Part shown: piece after piece, positions 1 to 13,300 of the stretch
Numbering within the stretch: position 1 is the first letter of the stretch
Layout: each line of letters starts with the position of its first letter
From: Acanthochlamys bracteata
Taxonomy: Eukaryota; Streptophyta; Magnoliopsida; Pandanales; Velloziaceae
Assembly: GCA_019914995.1 (NCBI GenBank)
Contig: CM034130.1
Span: forward strand, 496,001-560,000
Direction of reading: 5' to 3'
DNA: 64,000 nucleotides
Notes under the pieces: model-generated
Seen by the model: the letters and a program-made list of their open reading frames with translations, nothing else
Databases searched by the model: none
What the model was told of the DNA's origin: nothing
Program-made: the position numbers and the translations under genes

Positions 1-133
1 ATGAAATATCAAACAATTCCGAAACATGTTGGTAATCAATTTCTACTAGCACGTCGATTGTAGGTGGTCCTGTCGACGCAAAAAAATTGTAGAATTTTAG
101 CTTTGTTTTAAAAGTTAGAAGCCTCGTATATTA

Positions 134-361
134 GGGAATATTTAGTAGTGCTTTTATTAAAAAAAAATTTATAAAATATTTTAAAAATAAATAAGTTTTA
201 TTTTTTTATTTTAAAAAATAATAAAAATAATTAATAAAAAATTTTTATGATGTAGAACTTTTTTACATTTTAAAATTTTTATAAAAATTCTATAAAATAT
301 TTAAAAAATTTTATTAGAAAATACAAAAAAAAATGAAAAAAAAGCTCCAAAAACATACCCC
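134..361. mobile_element. Possible MITE (~228 bp)
   Basis: The ends look like imperfect terminal inverted repeats. The left end reads GGGAATATTTAGTAGTGCTTTT and the reverse complement of the right end reads GGGGTATGTTTTTGGAGCTTTT. The interior is AT-rich with no coding potential. A G-rich end followed by a T run resembles Tourist/Harbinger-derived MITEs. No clear target-site duplication is visible, so this could be chance in AT-rich DNA. Confidence 0.35.
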
Positions 362-1799
362 ATCTAATTCGGCGAAAATGCTGTCTAATGCGAGTTTCAT
401 TAAAAATCCAAAAATTAACTCATTCAACTAATATTATTTTTAATAATGGTGTGTTTTTTAATTTGATAATTCACGTTTTTTTATTTAGCATATTATTTTC
501 GGCTCACTATGATCGTATAAAATAACATAAAAAATTACTTTCACTAATATTATTTTATAAAAATATAAATTTTAGCTCATTTTTTTATAATATTATTTAT
601 TCTCACTTTTAGAGTATGTTCACTTCTCTTTTTCTTTCATTCTAATTATTTTATATTTTTAATAAAAATTATATAAATTATAAAAATATTATATCATAAA
701 ATTTATTATTATTTTTTAGATAAAAAATCTGAAACTCATTTATCAAAAAAAAAATTATTTAAAAAAATTCTCATTTTCGAAATCACTCTCAAAAAGTCCA
801 CTTAGTCTAAAATAACATATCCAAATAAAAAGTGATACTTCTCGGAAGAAAACATGACTTCAATTTCAAGTGTGTTAGTTATTCCCTGGTCCCCGACACA
901 AGTTTTAGGTCCACATTATTTCGCGGATGTAACAATTCTTAATTTCTTGTAAGTCATTCCGTAAGTGACTTCTTTTGTCAAAAATTTACTTAGGAGCGAC
1001 TTTTATATTTAATTTTACAAATTATTCTCACAAACTCACTTCATATAATTCACTCTCTTAAACCTAGCTTTAGATTTCACTTACAGATAAATAAAACATA
1101 AATATGCTTGCATAGACAATACATAGAGTATGAAATCTCGTAATGCAGCAGTTCCACATTTGAAACGCAACAGCTTAAAAGTTGATTAGCTCAAAAAACT
1201 TCCATGAGCCTTAAAAAAAAGGGTAACACTAGAGTCATTGGTTTCTTAGCATTGAATTGCTTTTCTAGTAAACCTTCCATACAATTGCGAAGCATGTGAG
1301 GTACAACACCTTCTGGACAGTTCTTATCTGACACAGCTTCAAATAACAACATGATGAAAGTGAACATAGGGTAGTCTTAACTTCAAAACAACACTATGTA
1401 TGTCCTCAAAGTTCTTGTAGATAAAGCTTAATCTGTTGACCAATACCAGATAAATGTTGTCGATTGAGATTTTGTACGCCACCTTTCGATACATCTTCCT
1501 GTTTAAGTAGCTAAATTCAAATTTTGCTTATCACTTCAACCTTTAATTGTCTCAAAACTAGTCATACTCAATCTTTAGATACAAAAATGTCTAAGAAAAG
1601 AAATGCCAACTGTTTACGAAGGACTGGTGATCATACCGTCCAACCAATTCAGTCTCTGATGCATGTCTTTCAACAGGAAAGCACATCAAACTAGTTTGAA
1701 GTCAATAATGCTCTGACCATTCCTCATAAGTTTCTCCACCTGTAGTTAAGAAGCAGAAAGCAAAGATTAACACGTAATGAGGACATACTAGATTGTGCT
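362..1799. other. AT-rich flank and probable 3' UTR of the RNase H gene
   Basis: No convincing coding sequence is seen on either strand. The part nearest 1800 (about 1200-1799) is less AT-rich and probably carries the 3' UTR of the minus-strand RNase H gene, possibly with a UTR intron, because the last codons contain a good splice donor (ATGTAAGAG on the minus strand). The stretch 362-1150 is low-complexity A/T. Confidence 0.5.
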
Positions 1800-4700
1800 T
1801 CAAGCACAAAGTTCATAAAGGCAGCTCTTACATGGTAGATCAACTGCGAAGTTTGCTTGAGCGTCTGCATCTTGATTGAGATCCTTTAAAATGAATGGTG
1901 CAGTCAAAGGTATGATTATGAAGACAACTAGGAGTAGACAGCTTAGTTTAAGAGAGGGAACGCGTTGTAAGAAAATAGGAAGGTTATGACCTTCTCGCTT
2001 ATCCAGTTTTCTCAATAGAAAACAAGAGGACCGTGACCACACATGCACCACAACCTGTAGGTTGAAAGTTAATACTATCCTAATTTCTAGAATTTTTCTT
2101 AGATTTTCCCTCTGAGTGTATGCCCCTCTAAACAAGAAACTTGCCATATACATGTAAACTACTCAAAACACGGTACCAATGCATTTAAACTCAACCTAGG
2201 ACTAGTTACATGATCAAATATAAACATAAAATAATTTCCTTTAACCAACAAGAATGCGTTAAAGGCATGTCTGAACTTAACCTATTTTAGCATGACACCT
2301 ATTTGATATGACAGCAAGTCCTCATGTAAATAAGGATTCTTTGACCAACCAATAACTCTGCCTCACTCTAGTGAGTTCTATTTAGGAACTTTTTTGACCC
2401 ATCACCATGCTATCCAGGTCAATCCAAATGACATGGAAAAAATATGGCAAAACACACTCAACAATATAACAGCCTGATTCACATTAAATCTAAGCAGAAC
2501 CATCTCTAATGTCAAGCTACCAGATTCTTATAAGCACTAAGCTCAATTCTACTTTTGGATTTTGGAAGGTAATAACCGTATGTCTCTATCCCCCAAAGTA
2601 TATTTTTTAAACAAAAAAATGTATGCATCTTTATAAGTACTCAAGAAAATGGCTATCCTCTTCACAGCTCAATTTAAAGCATACAAAAAGAAAAAAGCCA
2701 AAGCAAAAGAAGGAATAGTGTACCCTTCTAACATGACAGATTTCAAAAGAAGCAAACTTTTCCTGGAGTTCTTTGACCACTTTACATAAATCACTCATAT
2801 TCTGATTTTTGGTTTGCCACATCCCTCTAACCTGTGATCATATAAAATAAAAGTGCATTTCTCAGAAAAGTATTATAGAAATTATGTAGATAATTCAAAC
2901 ATACGCCCAACATTATGCGAAGTTTTAAAAAGACCATTCTTCTCTTAAAGAACTCTCACAAAGATTCCATAGACAATGCCATATCTACCATTTAAAAGCC
3001 AGCTGTAGCAAGAACTGAATAGATTTCAATTAAAATTTCTCATTTCTTCACCCCACTGCGGCAGGTCTGCCACAAGAAGCAACTTATTTTCTACTTCAAT
3101 GGAAGTTTGAAACCACATCCTAAAAGGCAAAAGAAGAAGCTATATGGCTGCTGAAATGGAATCCATGTCACTACACTGCATAGAATTCCAACCTCTAACC
3201 TCGGTAAAATGCTGATAGATTTTTCTTTACACAAAAGTAAAAGCAAAAAAGCCAGTGTATAATACTGAGCCAGCTAAACATATACTCCTTTGATCTGAAG
3301 TAAGGAAAAGATGGTGTATCACATACACTGAAATGTTAATATATTGATGAATCTGAGGTGTCTTTAAAATGGGTTTTAAATATCTCTAGAGCCCTACCTT
3401 CCTCACAATATGTGTCTAGCTAATAAGCACCAATCCTTTTCCTCTCTTAGAAAATAAGCAAAACAAACCAACTTCCGAAAATAAAACATGATAATTCGGT
3501 ACAATTCAAGTAGCAAACCTGCATGCACACTAGTTGAGAATCACCTCGCACGGTGATGTTTTTGAAGCCTTTCTTAATTGCATGATTAAGTCCTAGTATC
3601 AAGGCGCGATATTCAGCAACGTTGTTGGTTACAACACCCAACCCTTGACGGATTCTAGCAATCTTCATTCCAGTACCATAGTTAGTAGCATCATTCACAA
3701 AACAACACCTCTTGAAATTCAGTTAAAATGGAAGTGCATACTATGCTTGCATCTGGAGCTCGAAGTATCACGCCAGCACCAGCTTTCCCAGGATTTCCTT
3801 TTGAAGCACCATCAAACTCGAGAGTACATGACATCTGAAACCATTTTCTTAAATGTAGCCATCAGACAAGCACAATTCTCATCAAAGTTAGAGAAGCACA
3901 ACTGAGCCATCTACTTCTCAACGAAATTGAACACTTGCTCTCAATGTATGCATTTCCAGTATGAACAAATGAAAACATATAAAATATAGATGGCCATCAA
4001 TACAAAAGAAATTTTTTATAAAAAAAAACTAAGCATATCTACATATAAACAAGCATAAACAGCAGTTACAAAATTTCTCAAACAATGACTCACATATTTC
4101 TTTTGAATTCGATCCACATCATGGGCTTTTTCACTTTTTTGACGTTTCTGCTGATGCACAGATGAGACTGAACCAGGACTCTCAACCTCCAGTGGAAATG
4201 CAGAGAATAATTAAAACGAAGCAGAAACCAATAGCATTCTTAACTAAAGCAATTTTTCATTACAACAAAAAAGTCATTTTGCATGAAATTTGAACATTTT
4301 TTGCTTACGAGTTTGATATTGATATTTGTTCTAGGAAAAGACCATTTGGTTATCCATCATAAGCATAATGATTTACTGACACTCACCATACTTTCTGCCA
4401 CCTCCTTAGATCTTTTCTGAGGAGATTTTCTTTTGGGTTCTCCGTCAACTAGTAAGGAGAGCCTATCAGGTTGCTGAAAGAAGATATGATTGTTAATAAT
4501 TTATAGATATATCAAAAGAGAGATTTGCAAGCTTAGAATCTACCATTCAAGAAAAAAAAAATCAATCATGTAGCTAGTAGATAAAGAACCTACCATCTTT
4601 TAATTTCATCAATCAAAATAGTACATGTACTGATGTACAACACTAATGATGTCTGATCATGTTAAGGAACTATAACTGTGTCAGCCTACATAGGGACCTT

Positions 4701-6140
4701 TTGTAAAAGAGGTCTCCTCAAAATTACAGGAATTCACATGATTTAAGTAGAATGTAGATGAACATTATAAGCTTCAAACTGAAGAATTTATCAATAAATA
4801 ACCGAGTATATTACAGAGAAACCTACTGGCACTTGCTGGCAGCCCTTCCATAATGTTATTGATCTATCATTTGCCATCTATTTTAAATGAAGCATAAATG
4901 TAACCAGTACTTCTAGATTACAACTTATAGACATATAGTTAGAACAATGACCAGAAGACCACTTATACGGGCTAAAGAAGTAACATTGAAGATAAGGAGA
5001 AACCAAAGAACGCAAAGTAAAAACATGCATTCCACTCTACATCAAAATGGTAATAGCAGTATATAGACATATCCATCGCCCATGAATACAAGATATGATC
5101 GTTGCTAGCGGTCAATCACATAAGTAAACACAAAATGGATTGAGCTCCATCCAAGCATCTGCATGTTGGCAAGATTTAAGAGTTATTCTAACCAGTGAAT
5201 GTCCTAGGATAGTTGGACTAGCTAGCAATCCTCAGTCATGAATAACAATCATGGCCACACAACAGATATGTAGAGTTGCACGCCGATGGTATTCGGGTTA
5301 TCCTACCTGAAAAGGACAAGGAACAAGCTTTCCGAACAATTCCTCTTTTACATCCAAAGCATCAATAGTGTACAGAGGATTTTTAAGCCCACGAGCAGCT
5401 AGGTAATCCTCGGTATCTTTCTTCAAAGAATGACCCATATAGACACTTACAGAAGGATCACATATCTGCAAATGAAGTTGTAATGCTCAAATTGCAGTCA
5501 AAAATAGCATAATTAAAGTGTCTAAACTAAATCTTAAAAAATAAGGTGCATTCGGTATAAAATTTTGGCATAGGATTGTCAAAATCCCTACTCGTTCTTT
5601 TGGAGTGTTAGTGAGCATTGACGTGTGATATTGCATCATCAACAAAGAAATCCAGGTGAAGTTTAGACAATGAGCGTTTGGGTAAAGCTTGTATTATGAA
5701 CTATTGAGCATGTAAGCACAATAGTGTTAAATGTACAACTAATTAAGGAGGACCAAATGATTTAACATAAAGATCATGACTTTCTTATAAAGGAACAAGA
5801 GGAAAAGCGGAGGAGCTGCTATATCCTTATGTGATTGGTAGTGCAAGTATTAGGTTGCAGGAGAATTTACCGAAGAGCTAACTTGAGCTTGACAATCACT
5901 GAGACTCTTGTAGATGCCAACCATGTTCCCTTTGCGAACAACATAGAATGCATCCTTTTCTTCATCCATTGCTTGCTCAGACTTTACCTTCGGCAATCGG
6001 GAAGCACGTGACCTTCGAGTAGAATAGCACTGAATCGGAAACCTCGTAAAGAGGAAATCTAATTTAATCACTTTAAATCCAACATGTGATATGCCTCTTT
6101 TCCAAGTTGTACTAGAACACCCACACGAAGAACTCTTCAT
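1800..6140 (-). CDS. RNH1: RNase H1 family protein with viroplasmin-like N-terminal domain
   Basis: Eight exons are called by splice signals and homology: complement of 1800-1883, 2724-2831, 3519-3662, 3742-3834, 4094-4186, 4387-4473, 5307-5465, 5871-6140, giving 345 aa. Residues about 1-60 are Arg/Ser-rich and look like an organelle transit peptide. Residues about 63-143 (FYVVRKGNMVGIY...) are the caulimovirus viroplasmin-like hybrid-binding domain of eukaryotic RNase H1. A charged linker (172-203) leads to the catalytic domain, with all four acidic residues visible: D211 (EFDGASKGNP), E251 (NNVAEYRA), D275 (VRGDSQ) and about D325 (NQDADAQAN). The enzyme cleaves RNA in RNA:DNA hybrids. Arabidopsis paralogues RNH1A/B/C act in nucleus, mitochondria and chloroplast. 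Here the leader suggests an organelle, but which one is not resolved. The final 9 codons lie past a possible donor site and are the least certain part. Confidence 0.88.
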
Positions 6141-6570
6141 GATATGACTATCCCTAGCTGCACATGATATGTGTAAAATGCAATCTTCAAAAGACTTTTC
6201 TACATGCTATTACATTTATCATAGAAAACTGAAGCTACAATGAAAATTTTAAGCAAGCAAAGTAGAAAGCCACCTGATAATCACCTATTTTGCCACAAAA
6301 TATTCAAAATGCGCAGCAACAAATTGTGTTTACTGAAACGAAAGCTAAAATCTGATCAACTAATCAAGATACGAAATATATTTATCTCAAAAGCACATAA
6401 AAGGGATAACAGTGTTCAATCCGTCAACCATGAGTCACGATGACAGCTGAGCACATCTAAAATTTACGGGCATCAACCATTACGCTTCTCTTCAAAGTCT
6501 ACAAACTCGAGTTTCTATCCCTAAAATTCAATCAACTAGTTCTTCCATACTTTCCACTTTAGAGGGGAGA

Positions 6571-6571
6571 G

Positions 6572-6615
<44 letters not shown>
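6571..6615. repeat. (AT)n(GA)n microsatellite upstream of the RNase H gene
   Basis: A compound dinucleotide repeat, about 7 AT units followed by about 15 AG/GA units, sits about 430 bp upstream of the RNase H start codon in its probable promoter or leader. Read from the gene strand it is a CT repeat, common in plant 5' leaders. Confidence 0.9.
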
Positions 6616-6617
<2 letters not shown>

Positions 6618-7500
6618 CTATGACGACATTATCCACCATTGTTCTTCAGCAGTACAAGAAACAGAGTGAGGATTTACCTAGGATTTCCAGCGTACAACGA
6701 GACAGAACGAGAGAGCGCAGAAAGAGTGCCACAGGGTTTAGACGCTGCTGCACGCGTTCTCTCTGTGGCTAAAGCACAAGAAAAAGGAACAAAGAAAAGA
6801 AAGACAATAACTTTTCCTTAAAAACGTTTATAAAATAAATTTGTAAACTAAAAAATATTGTTATCTAAAAATAAATTTATTTTATTTAAAAATAATAATA
6901 TAATAATAAATTTTATAACGTAACATTTCTTTATATTTTTGAAATTTTAAATCAATTTATAAAATATTTTAAAAATTTTATTAAAATGATAAACTTATAT
7001 AAAGTAAAAATATTTTATAACAACGTCAAACGACGCAAGCATTGCATGGGCCTTGGTTAGGCCGAACAACATCACCCAAAATCTGGCCCTTCCGTGGGCT
7101 ATTTAAGCTTTATTTCGACTTGGCCCTATTTTTTGAACATGATTGCATTAAGAAACTTATTTAAGATTTTTCAAAAAACAAGTTCATATTTTTTAGTGCC
7201 CGCATTAAGTATTTTATTTAGATTCTTCTAAAATTGTGGAAGAACCCTTCTCTCGTATTTTATAGTACCCACTCAGACTCTTGAAGATAAATTTTATATA
7301 AGTATTAAAACCCAAAATATTATTATAAATAAAATAATATTGTGAACGTGAGTTATCAGTTGCCACATAGAAAAAATCGTAAAAATTTAAAAAATATTTA
7401 CAAGAAAAAAAACTCTCCTGATATTTATATTGCTAATTATATATCTTTTATATTTTTATTATATGTAGAATTCATTAATTAAGTAGTAGCTATGACTCTT
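6616..7500. other. Intergenic, no gene seen
   Basis: AT-rich spacer between the RNase H promoter and the copia fossil. Short open frames here (for example 6639-6821) lack homology or domain features. GGGCCTTGG and GGGCTATT motifs near 7045-7105 could be promoter elements, but no gene start was recognised beside them. Confidence 0.5.
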
Positions 7501-7519
7501 TCTGCTAGCATTAAACAAT

Positions 7520-9130
7520 TCTTATCTCGATCCTAACTAGATTCAGAATATAAATGAAGAGATAAATGCTTTTAAAAAGTATTTGACTTGAAAGATAGTA
7601 CCACCTTCAGAAAAAAATAAAGTAGTTAATTATAAGTGGGTGTATACTATCAAACACAAATGATCGAAAAATATAAGACAATATTAGTGACCAAGGAATA
7701 CTCATAAATCTATCTTGTGGATTATCACGAGACTTTTGTACCGATTGTAAAAATTAATATCACAAAGTATTACATTGTCTATCAGTAAATTTTGATTGGC
7801 CCTTATAATAATTTGATTTAAATAACACATCTTTTCATAATGAATCAAAACAAGAGTGTATATAGAGCTTCTACTTAGATTGTGTTGAAAAGAAGTGATT
7901 ATATATGTAAGATAAAAAGGCATCGTATGAGCTGAAGCAATCTCCACGAGCATGGTGTGACAGATTTTGTTAAGTCTTAAGTAGATATGATTACCGACAG
8001 AGTACTACTGAATTATTCTTAAAGAATCAGAATGATAAAAAAAATTTTGATAATTTATATTGATGATATAGGTAATGATAAGGAAGAAATTCAAAGATTA
8101 GAAGTATCTAATCTATGAATTTAAGATGAAAGAACTTGAAAAGTTAATATTTCTAAGCATTAAAGTGGGAAGCTAAATAATATATCTTTCTATCACAAAA
8201 ATATATATCCTTAATTTATTTATGGGGACGTGAACGTCTGATTGTAAACCAACAAATACATATGGTGAGAATCATAATTTAGAAAAATACCTTGATCAAG
8301 TACTAACAGCTGAGGAGAAATAATTGATTGGTAGATTCATTTATTTATTACATACTCACCATGATATAGCCTATGCAGTGAGTGTTATTAGTCTGTTTTG
8401 TATTCTCAAAGTGTGGATCATATGAAAGTTATGAATAATATTTTAAGATATTTGAAATTAGCACCAGATAAAAAGTTACTATTTAAAATATATAACAATC
8501 TGAATATAAATGGATATATCGATACAAACTGGATAGGAGATAAAACTGACATGCACTCACATCTGACTATTTTATATTTGTTAGTTCTAATGTAGTCATA
8601 TAGAGAATTAAAAAATAAAATGTGGTTGCTCGATCTTCTGTTGAAGCTGAATATAAAAAATTAGTATATTAAATTTGTAAACTCTTATGGCTTCAAATAT
8701 TATTGATGAAGCTTTCCTTTAAAAATTTTCATGAAGTTGTTCTATGATACTAATGTCACAATCAATATTGCTAAAGATCTAGTACAGTATGATCTTACCA
8801 AATATTTTATCAAAAAAAAATAGAAAGCACAGTTAAGGAGTTACTTTTTATGAGATCAAAAGCACAGTTAATAGACATATCGACAAACAGAATTTCAAAC
8901 AAAATCTTTTATGATTCAATGAATAAATAACATTAATGATATTATTGCACCAATTTGAGGAAGAGTATTGGCGTGAGTCAACAAATCTTTAAATTTTAGA
9001 TATCTTTTTTTCAAATTAGTTATCTTTTTTAATTTTAAAACTGTAATGATTTTTTATGTATGAAGACTACATAGACTTGTATAAGTATTGAATTGAATAG
9101 TAAAATTGAATATATTTTTAGCTATTTAGT
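7520..9130 (+). mobile_element. Degraded Ty1/copia LTR retrotransposon fossil, 3' half
   Basis: Translated pieces match, in order, the reverse transcriptase and RNase H regions of plant Ty1/copia polyproteins, for example NYKWVYTIK at about 7630 and ILRYLK followed by GYIDTNW at about 8440-8530. A polypurine tract-like sequence near 8955-8966 is followed by what looks like the beginning of a 3' LTR. No gag, integrase or 5' LTR was recognised, so this is a truncated copy. It is broken by many changes and looks old. The start is approximate and the LTR end was not determined. Confidence 0.75.
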
Positions 9131-9406
9131 AAATTTAGAATATACATAATTCACTTAGAAAGCGATCAATTTTTTCAAGTTATATTGAAATAGCATTTTA
9201 CATTTATTTTGAATAAACTTATCCTACATAATTTTTTAAATAACTCACTTCTTAAAATTTTATTTCTCACTACATAATTCAAGGTTTACGTGTAAAGCTT
9301 CTTCTATAAATGGAGCTTAATCTTGAAATCGAAAAAAATTTATCCTTAGGGACCATGTTAGCTAGGCTTGACCAAATTGGTCGAGACCAGCTTAACACAT
9401 GATCTA

Positions 9407-9666
9407 GGGGTTGTTTGGGATTGCTTATCCCCAACCCAACTTTTCAATTCTCCATTTCATATTTTTCAATACATATTTTATAAGTATATAAAAAATTTAT
9501 TTAAAAATTTAGAAAGTGTAGAAAAATTCTACGGAGTGAGATCTTTTTATTGCATATTTTTATTATTTTTTTGAAATAAAAAAAATAGAGCTCGTTTTTC
9601 AAAAAAGATAAAAATACCCTTCATTTCACAAAAGTTCTATTTCATAAGCAATCCCAAACGCCCCCC
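9407..9666. mobile_element. MITE with ~22-bp terminal inverted repeats
   Basis: The left end GGGGTTGTTTGGGATTGCTTAT matches the reverse complement of the right end (GGGGGGCGTTTGGGATTGCTTAT) with two or three differences. The 260-bp interior is AT-rich and noncoding. The GGGG..GTTTGG end is typical of PIF/Harbinger (Tourist-like) MITEs. The flanks CTA (left) and TAA (right) are only loosely compatible with a TWA target duplication. Confidence 0.72.
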
Positions 9667-9773
9667 TAATGAATAGCTCGAGAGACAAATGGGTCTCACC
9701 GATCAAATTTATTGATTTCATCATTAATAGTTTAATGAACTTTAAATTGTCTCCGTAGGTTAGTTTCTTTTAA

Positions 9774-10067
9774 GGGCGTGTTTCAAACGCCCGTAACTTC
9801 ACTTTTTTCCACCAGATTTTGAGTTCCGAATAGTTCATATGTTTCAATTACACAAGAAAATCAAAACTTTACTTTCACATGCGGAACTTCAGTTCTAACT
9901 TTTTTATTTGCACACTTCAATAATAAAACTATCTTTCAATTTTCAACAGACTTTCAAAATTTATTGAAACACAAATACTGAAATCCACTTTCACTTTATT
10001 TTTAAAAAAATTCTACTTTCTATTTTTCATTTTCACGAAACTCAGTTACGGACATTTAAAAATGCCC
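9774..10067. mobile_element. MITE, same family as the copy at 35.0 kb
   Basis: The ends are inverted repeats: GGGCGTGTTTCAAACGCCCG on the left and GGGCATTTTTAAATGTCCG as the reverse complement of the right, both running into GTAACT. The interior contains the phrase CCAGATTTTGAGTTCCG followed by TGTTTCAATTA, shared with the element at 35009-35271, so the two are one family. It is about 294 bp, noncoding, and ends about 280 bp before the NDUFA9 start codon. Confidence 0.72.
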
Positions 10068-10097
10068 ATAATTAACATAAAGGGCTCTTAACGTAGT

Positions 10098-10165
10098 TGG
10101 GCTTACGTTGAATCTGGCCTGATACCTTTCGGGCTGATTACTTATGTTGGGCCGACTCTTGGGCC
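10098..10165 (+). promoter_or_regulatory. Three site II-like (TGGGCY) elements upstream of NDUFA9
   Basis: TGGGCT at 10098-10103, TGGGCC at 10148-10153 and TGGGCC at 10160-10165 lie 180-250 bp before the NDUFA9 ATG. Site II motifs are bound by TCP factors and are enriched in plant nuclear genes for mitochondrial respiratory proteins, which fits this gene. The activity is inferred from motif and position only. Confidence 0.5.
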
Positions 10166-10345
10166 ATATATGCACCATCACAGCATGTGCTAGTCACAAC
10201 TAACGCCGTTAACTGGTTCTATCAATTTTCCGTCAATCCCGTTACTCTGCATCGTTCTTTTCTCTTTCCTTCTCTCTCGTGCGCCAGTTCGCTCTCGATT
10301 AACTTTAACGATCTCCGCCCGCGGCGGGAATCAAAGACGGAGACA

Positions 10346-13300
10346 ATGCAGGCTTTCTCTCGAAGATCAGCAAGGCAAATTTTCCTCCGGAATCAATCCC
10401 TAGCCGCTATCAATTCCACAGGTAAAATCGAGATCTCTAGTTTCATCTCTCTGATTCTGATCTCGATTTCGTTTTGTTGTTTATTCTTTCCCCATTTTGA
10501 TTTCGATTTCATGATTAGATGGATATCTGTTGAGTGGAATCGGGAGCTATGATCAGCGACGGTTTTCTTCGAATTTGGCACCCAAAGGCGCTGGTCCTCT
10601 TCGTAAAGGGACCGGCGGTAGGTCTTCTGTCAGGTAAACGATTTATTTACTTATTCATTTTTGTTTTTTCATTGGTGTGAATTAGTATGTTTCTTTGAGA
10701 TCCTCAGTTATAACTGGTTTCGAGTAAAAATTACTCAAAAAAAAAAAAGAAAGAAAAAAAGGAAAAAAGTATAGCTCTTAGTTGAATTTTATCTTTTATT
10801 TCAGCAGTATAGCTTATAGCTCTTGTTTCTAAGTAGAGGAGCCTGCTTCTGAGCTAGCTTTCTTATATTGTGCTGCTGCTCAACTGATGGGGTAATGATT
10901 ATGGTGTTTTTGGCAGTGGGATTGTTGCTACTGTTTTTGGCGCTACTGGTTTTCTAGGGCGATATGTTGTCCAGCAGCTAGGTAAGCTATTGTTATCTGG
11001 TGGATTAGACAACGAGAATGGAGTATTCATTATGATGGACTGGAGTGAAATAAGTAGAATAATAAGACTCGCTTAGTTGTGATATTCCCTTTTCTTATTT
11101 GCAGCTAAAATGGGATCCCAAATACTCGTCCCTTTCCGGGGTTCAGAAGATTCTCACCGACACCTCAAATTGATGGGTGATTTGGGTCAGGTACTCTTCT
11201 TCCTGAGCATACTTTTGTTATGCTCAAAGGCAAACTTTGAAGTCTATTCGTCTCCTGAATGTGCTGTGATTTTGCTGTTCTTTTCTTTGATTTTTTTGGT
11301 TCTGTTTGTGCATCAGATAGTCCCAATGAAGTACAATCCTAGGGATGAAAATTCAATCAAAGCAGTCATGGCGAGGGCAAATGTAGTTGTGAACCTCATT
11401 GGTATATCAGTCTATGCTTTACATATTCTGAATCTGTACATATCAGAATCTTAATGAGTTCTATGTCTTCGTTCACAGGAAGAGAATATGAAACGAGAAA
11501 TTACGGTTTTGAAGAAGTAAATCGTGCTATGGCAGAACAGCTTGCACTGGTATGCTTCTTGCATGTTTTAGTTCAATCTGATTAATGCAATCAACATGGT
11601 GCGTATTCATTTAAGTTTGACACTAAAAGTGGCTCTTTGTGGTTGTTCCATCAGGCTTTTGTAATTCAATTCATCACAATATTGTTGCCTTCTTGATTGG
11701 ACTGCACTCGAAGTCATTAGCTTTTACTAATTTTAATTTGATGAAAGTTGTAAATGCACTAGCCTAGCCAAGAATTTTGCCCAATGCACTCAGAATTGAG
11801 AATCACTCATAGCATAAATGGTTGTAGTGTGAAAATATTATGACTTAGGCATAAATTTCACCTTTAATTTGCAGTAACTTTTTTAGCGTGCTCAAGGAAC
11901 CATCCTTGAGGTTGCCAGGAAAATGTTAAAGCACAATGCTTTTCAGATTAGCCTTAGCTAATTTGGCAGTGGACAATGGACTTCTCATGAGTGTTAAGAT
12001 GAGCAGATGCTTTTATAGGTATAGTAGACTACGTTTTTCCTCTTGTGAATTCAGTGTAGTGTATGGGCTTATTTATAAGAACACAAGAGCAGTATGACTT
12101 TCATCTAGAAAGATAGGTCAAATAGGTTGAGTTCTGCAAGTCTGGAGTAGAGTGTAGAGCTTTAAATTTGGTACATACATAAAACCAGAACACGATTTAT
12201 TAAACTAAAATATGAAATCCTAGCCTTTATTAGAAGTTTGACAAATAACTAGTGGGTCAGAGTTAGGGGATCAAACAGAAAATTTGATTGAGATGGAATG
12301 ACCCGTAAACCTTAGAAACCATTTACCAGAGACATCAGTACATCAAGTACGTTTTGGCTTACCTGGATGTATAATGCCCTCTCTCTTTACCTTGGTTCTT
12401 TTTGTTGCTATATATAGTTTGTTCTGCTCCTCTTTGCATTTTGAATGAAATGCCTTTAGAATTCACGTTGTTACCTTTGGGTCATAGGGGATTGACTATA
12501 AAGATTGTTGTACTTGAGTTTCTTCTCTAATCCTGCTAACTTGGAGGAAGGAAAAAGGACCCATGGACCGTTCTCTTGCGCACATTTATTAATAAAATTG
12601 TTACATGTTCCCTTGTGCGTTGAAATACATATCTCTGTCATGCAGATTGCTAAAGAGCATGGTGGGATAATAAGATTTATACAAGTTTCTTGCTTAGGTG
12701 CATCGCCATCATCTCCTTCAAGAATGTTGAGAGCAAAGGCTGCTGCAGTGGAAGCTGTATTAAGAGAATTTCCTGAGGTCAGTGTGATGGTGCATATGCC
12801 CTTATTTTATTTTATTTTATTTTATTTTTTTTGACGACATTGTCATGAGTTGTGAATAGGAGAAAATGATCCATGCATAAAATTTTGATGATTCCATTTT
12901 GGATTTGATGAAGACTTCTTCAAGATTTTGCAAGACCAATGTTTTTTATTTGTCTCTATATCTTCATTAATCAATATCCTGACGTTTTAGTATGAATAAT
13001 GAGATGAATGGGAATAATATTTTCTTTTATGATTCTCTATTTTTGTTTGTGTGATTCTAAAATTATGCTGTTGATCTTTAGGCCACTGTTATGAAGCCTG
13101 CAACCCTGATTGGCACTGAAGATAGAATTATGAATAGATGGGCACAGTTTGCAAAGAAGTGGAGTTTCCTACCTCTTATTGGTGACGGATCCACAAAGTA
13201 TCTATTTCGTGACTTTCACTTCAGATATAAACCACTTTGGACACTGGAATAGCTCTTGAGTTGTGGTGATATTTGCAGGATCCAACCAGTTTGGGTTTTA

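Noticed and set aside
623-830. Possible further MITE with TATGTTCACTT/TATGTTATTTT ends
   Set aside because: The inverted match is short and interrupted. Indistinguishable from chance in this AT-rich stretch.
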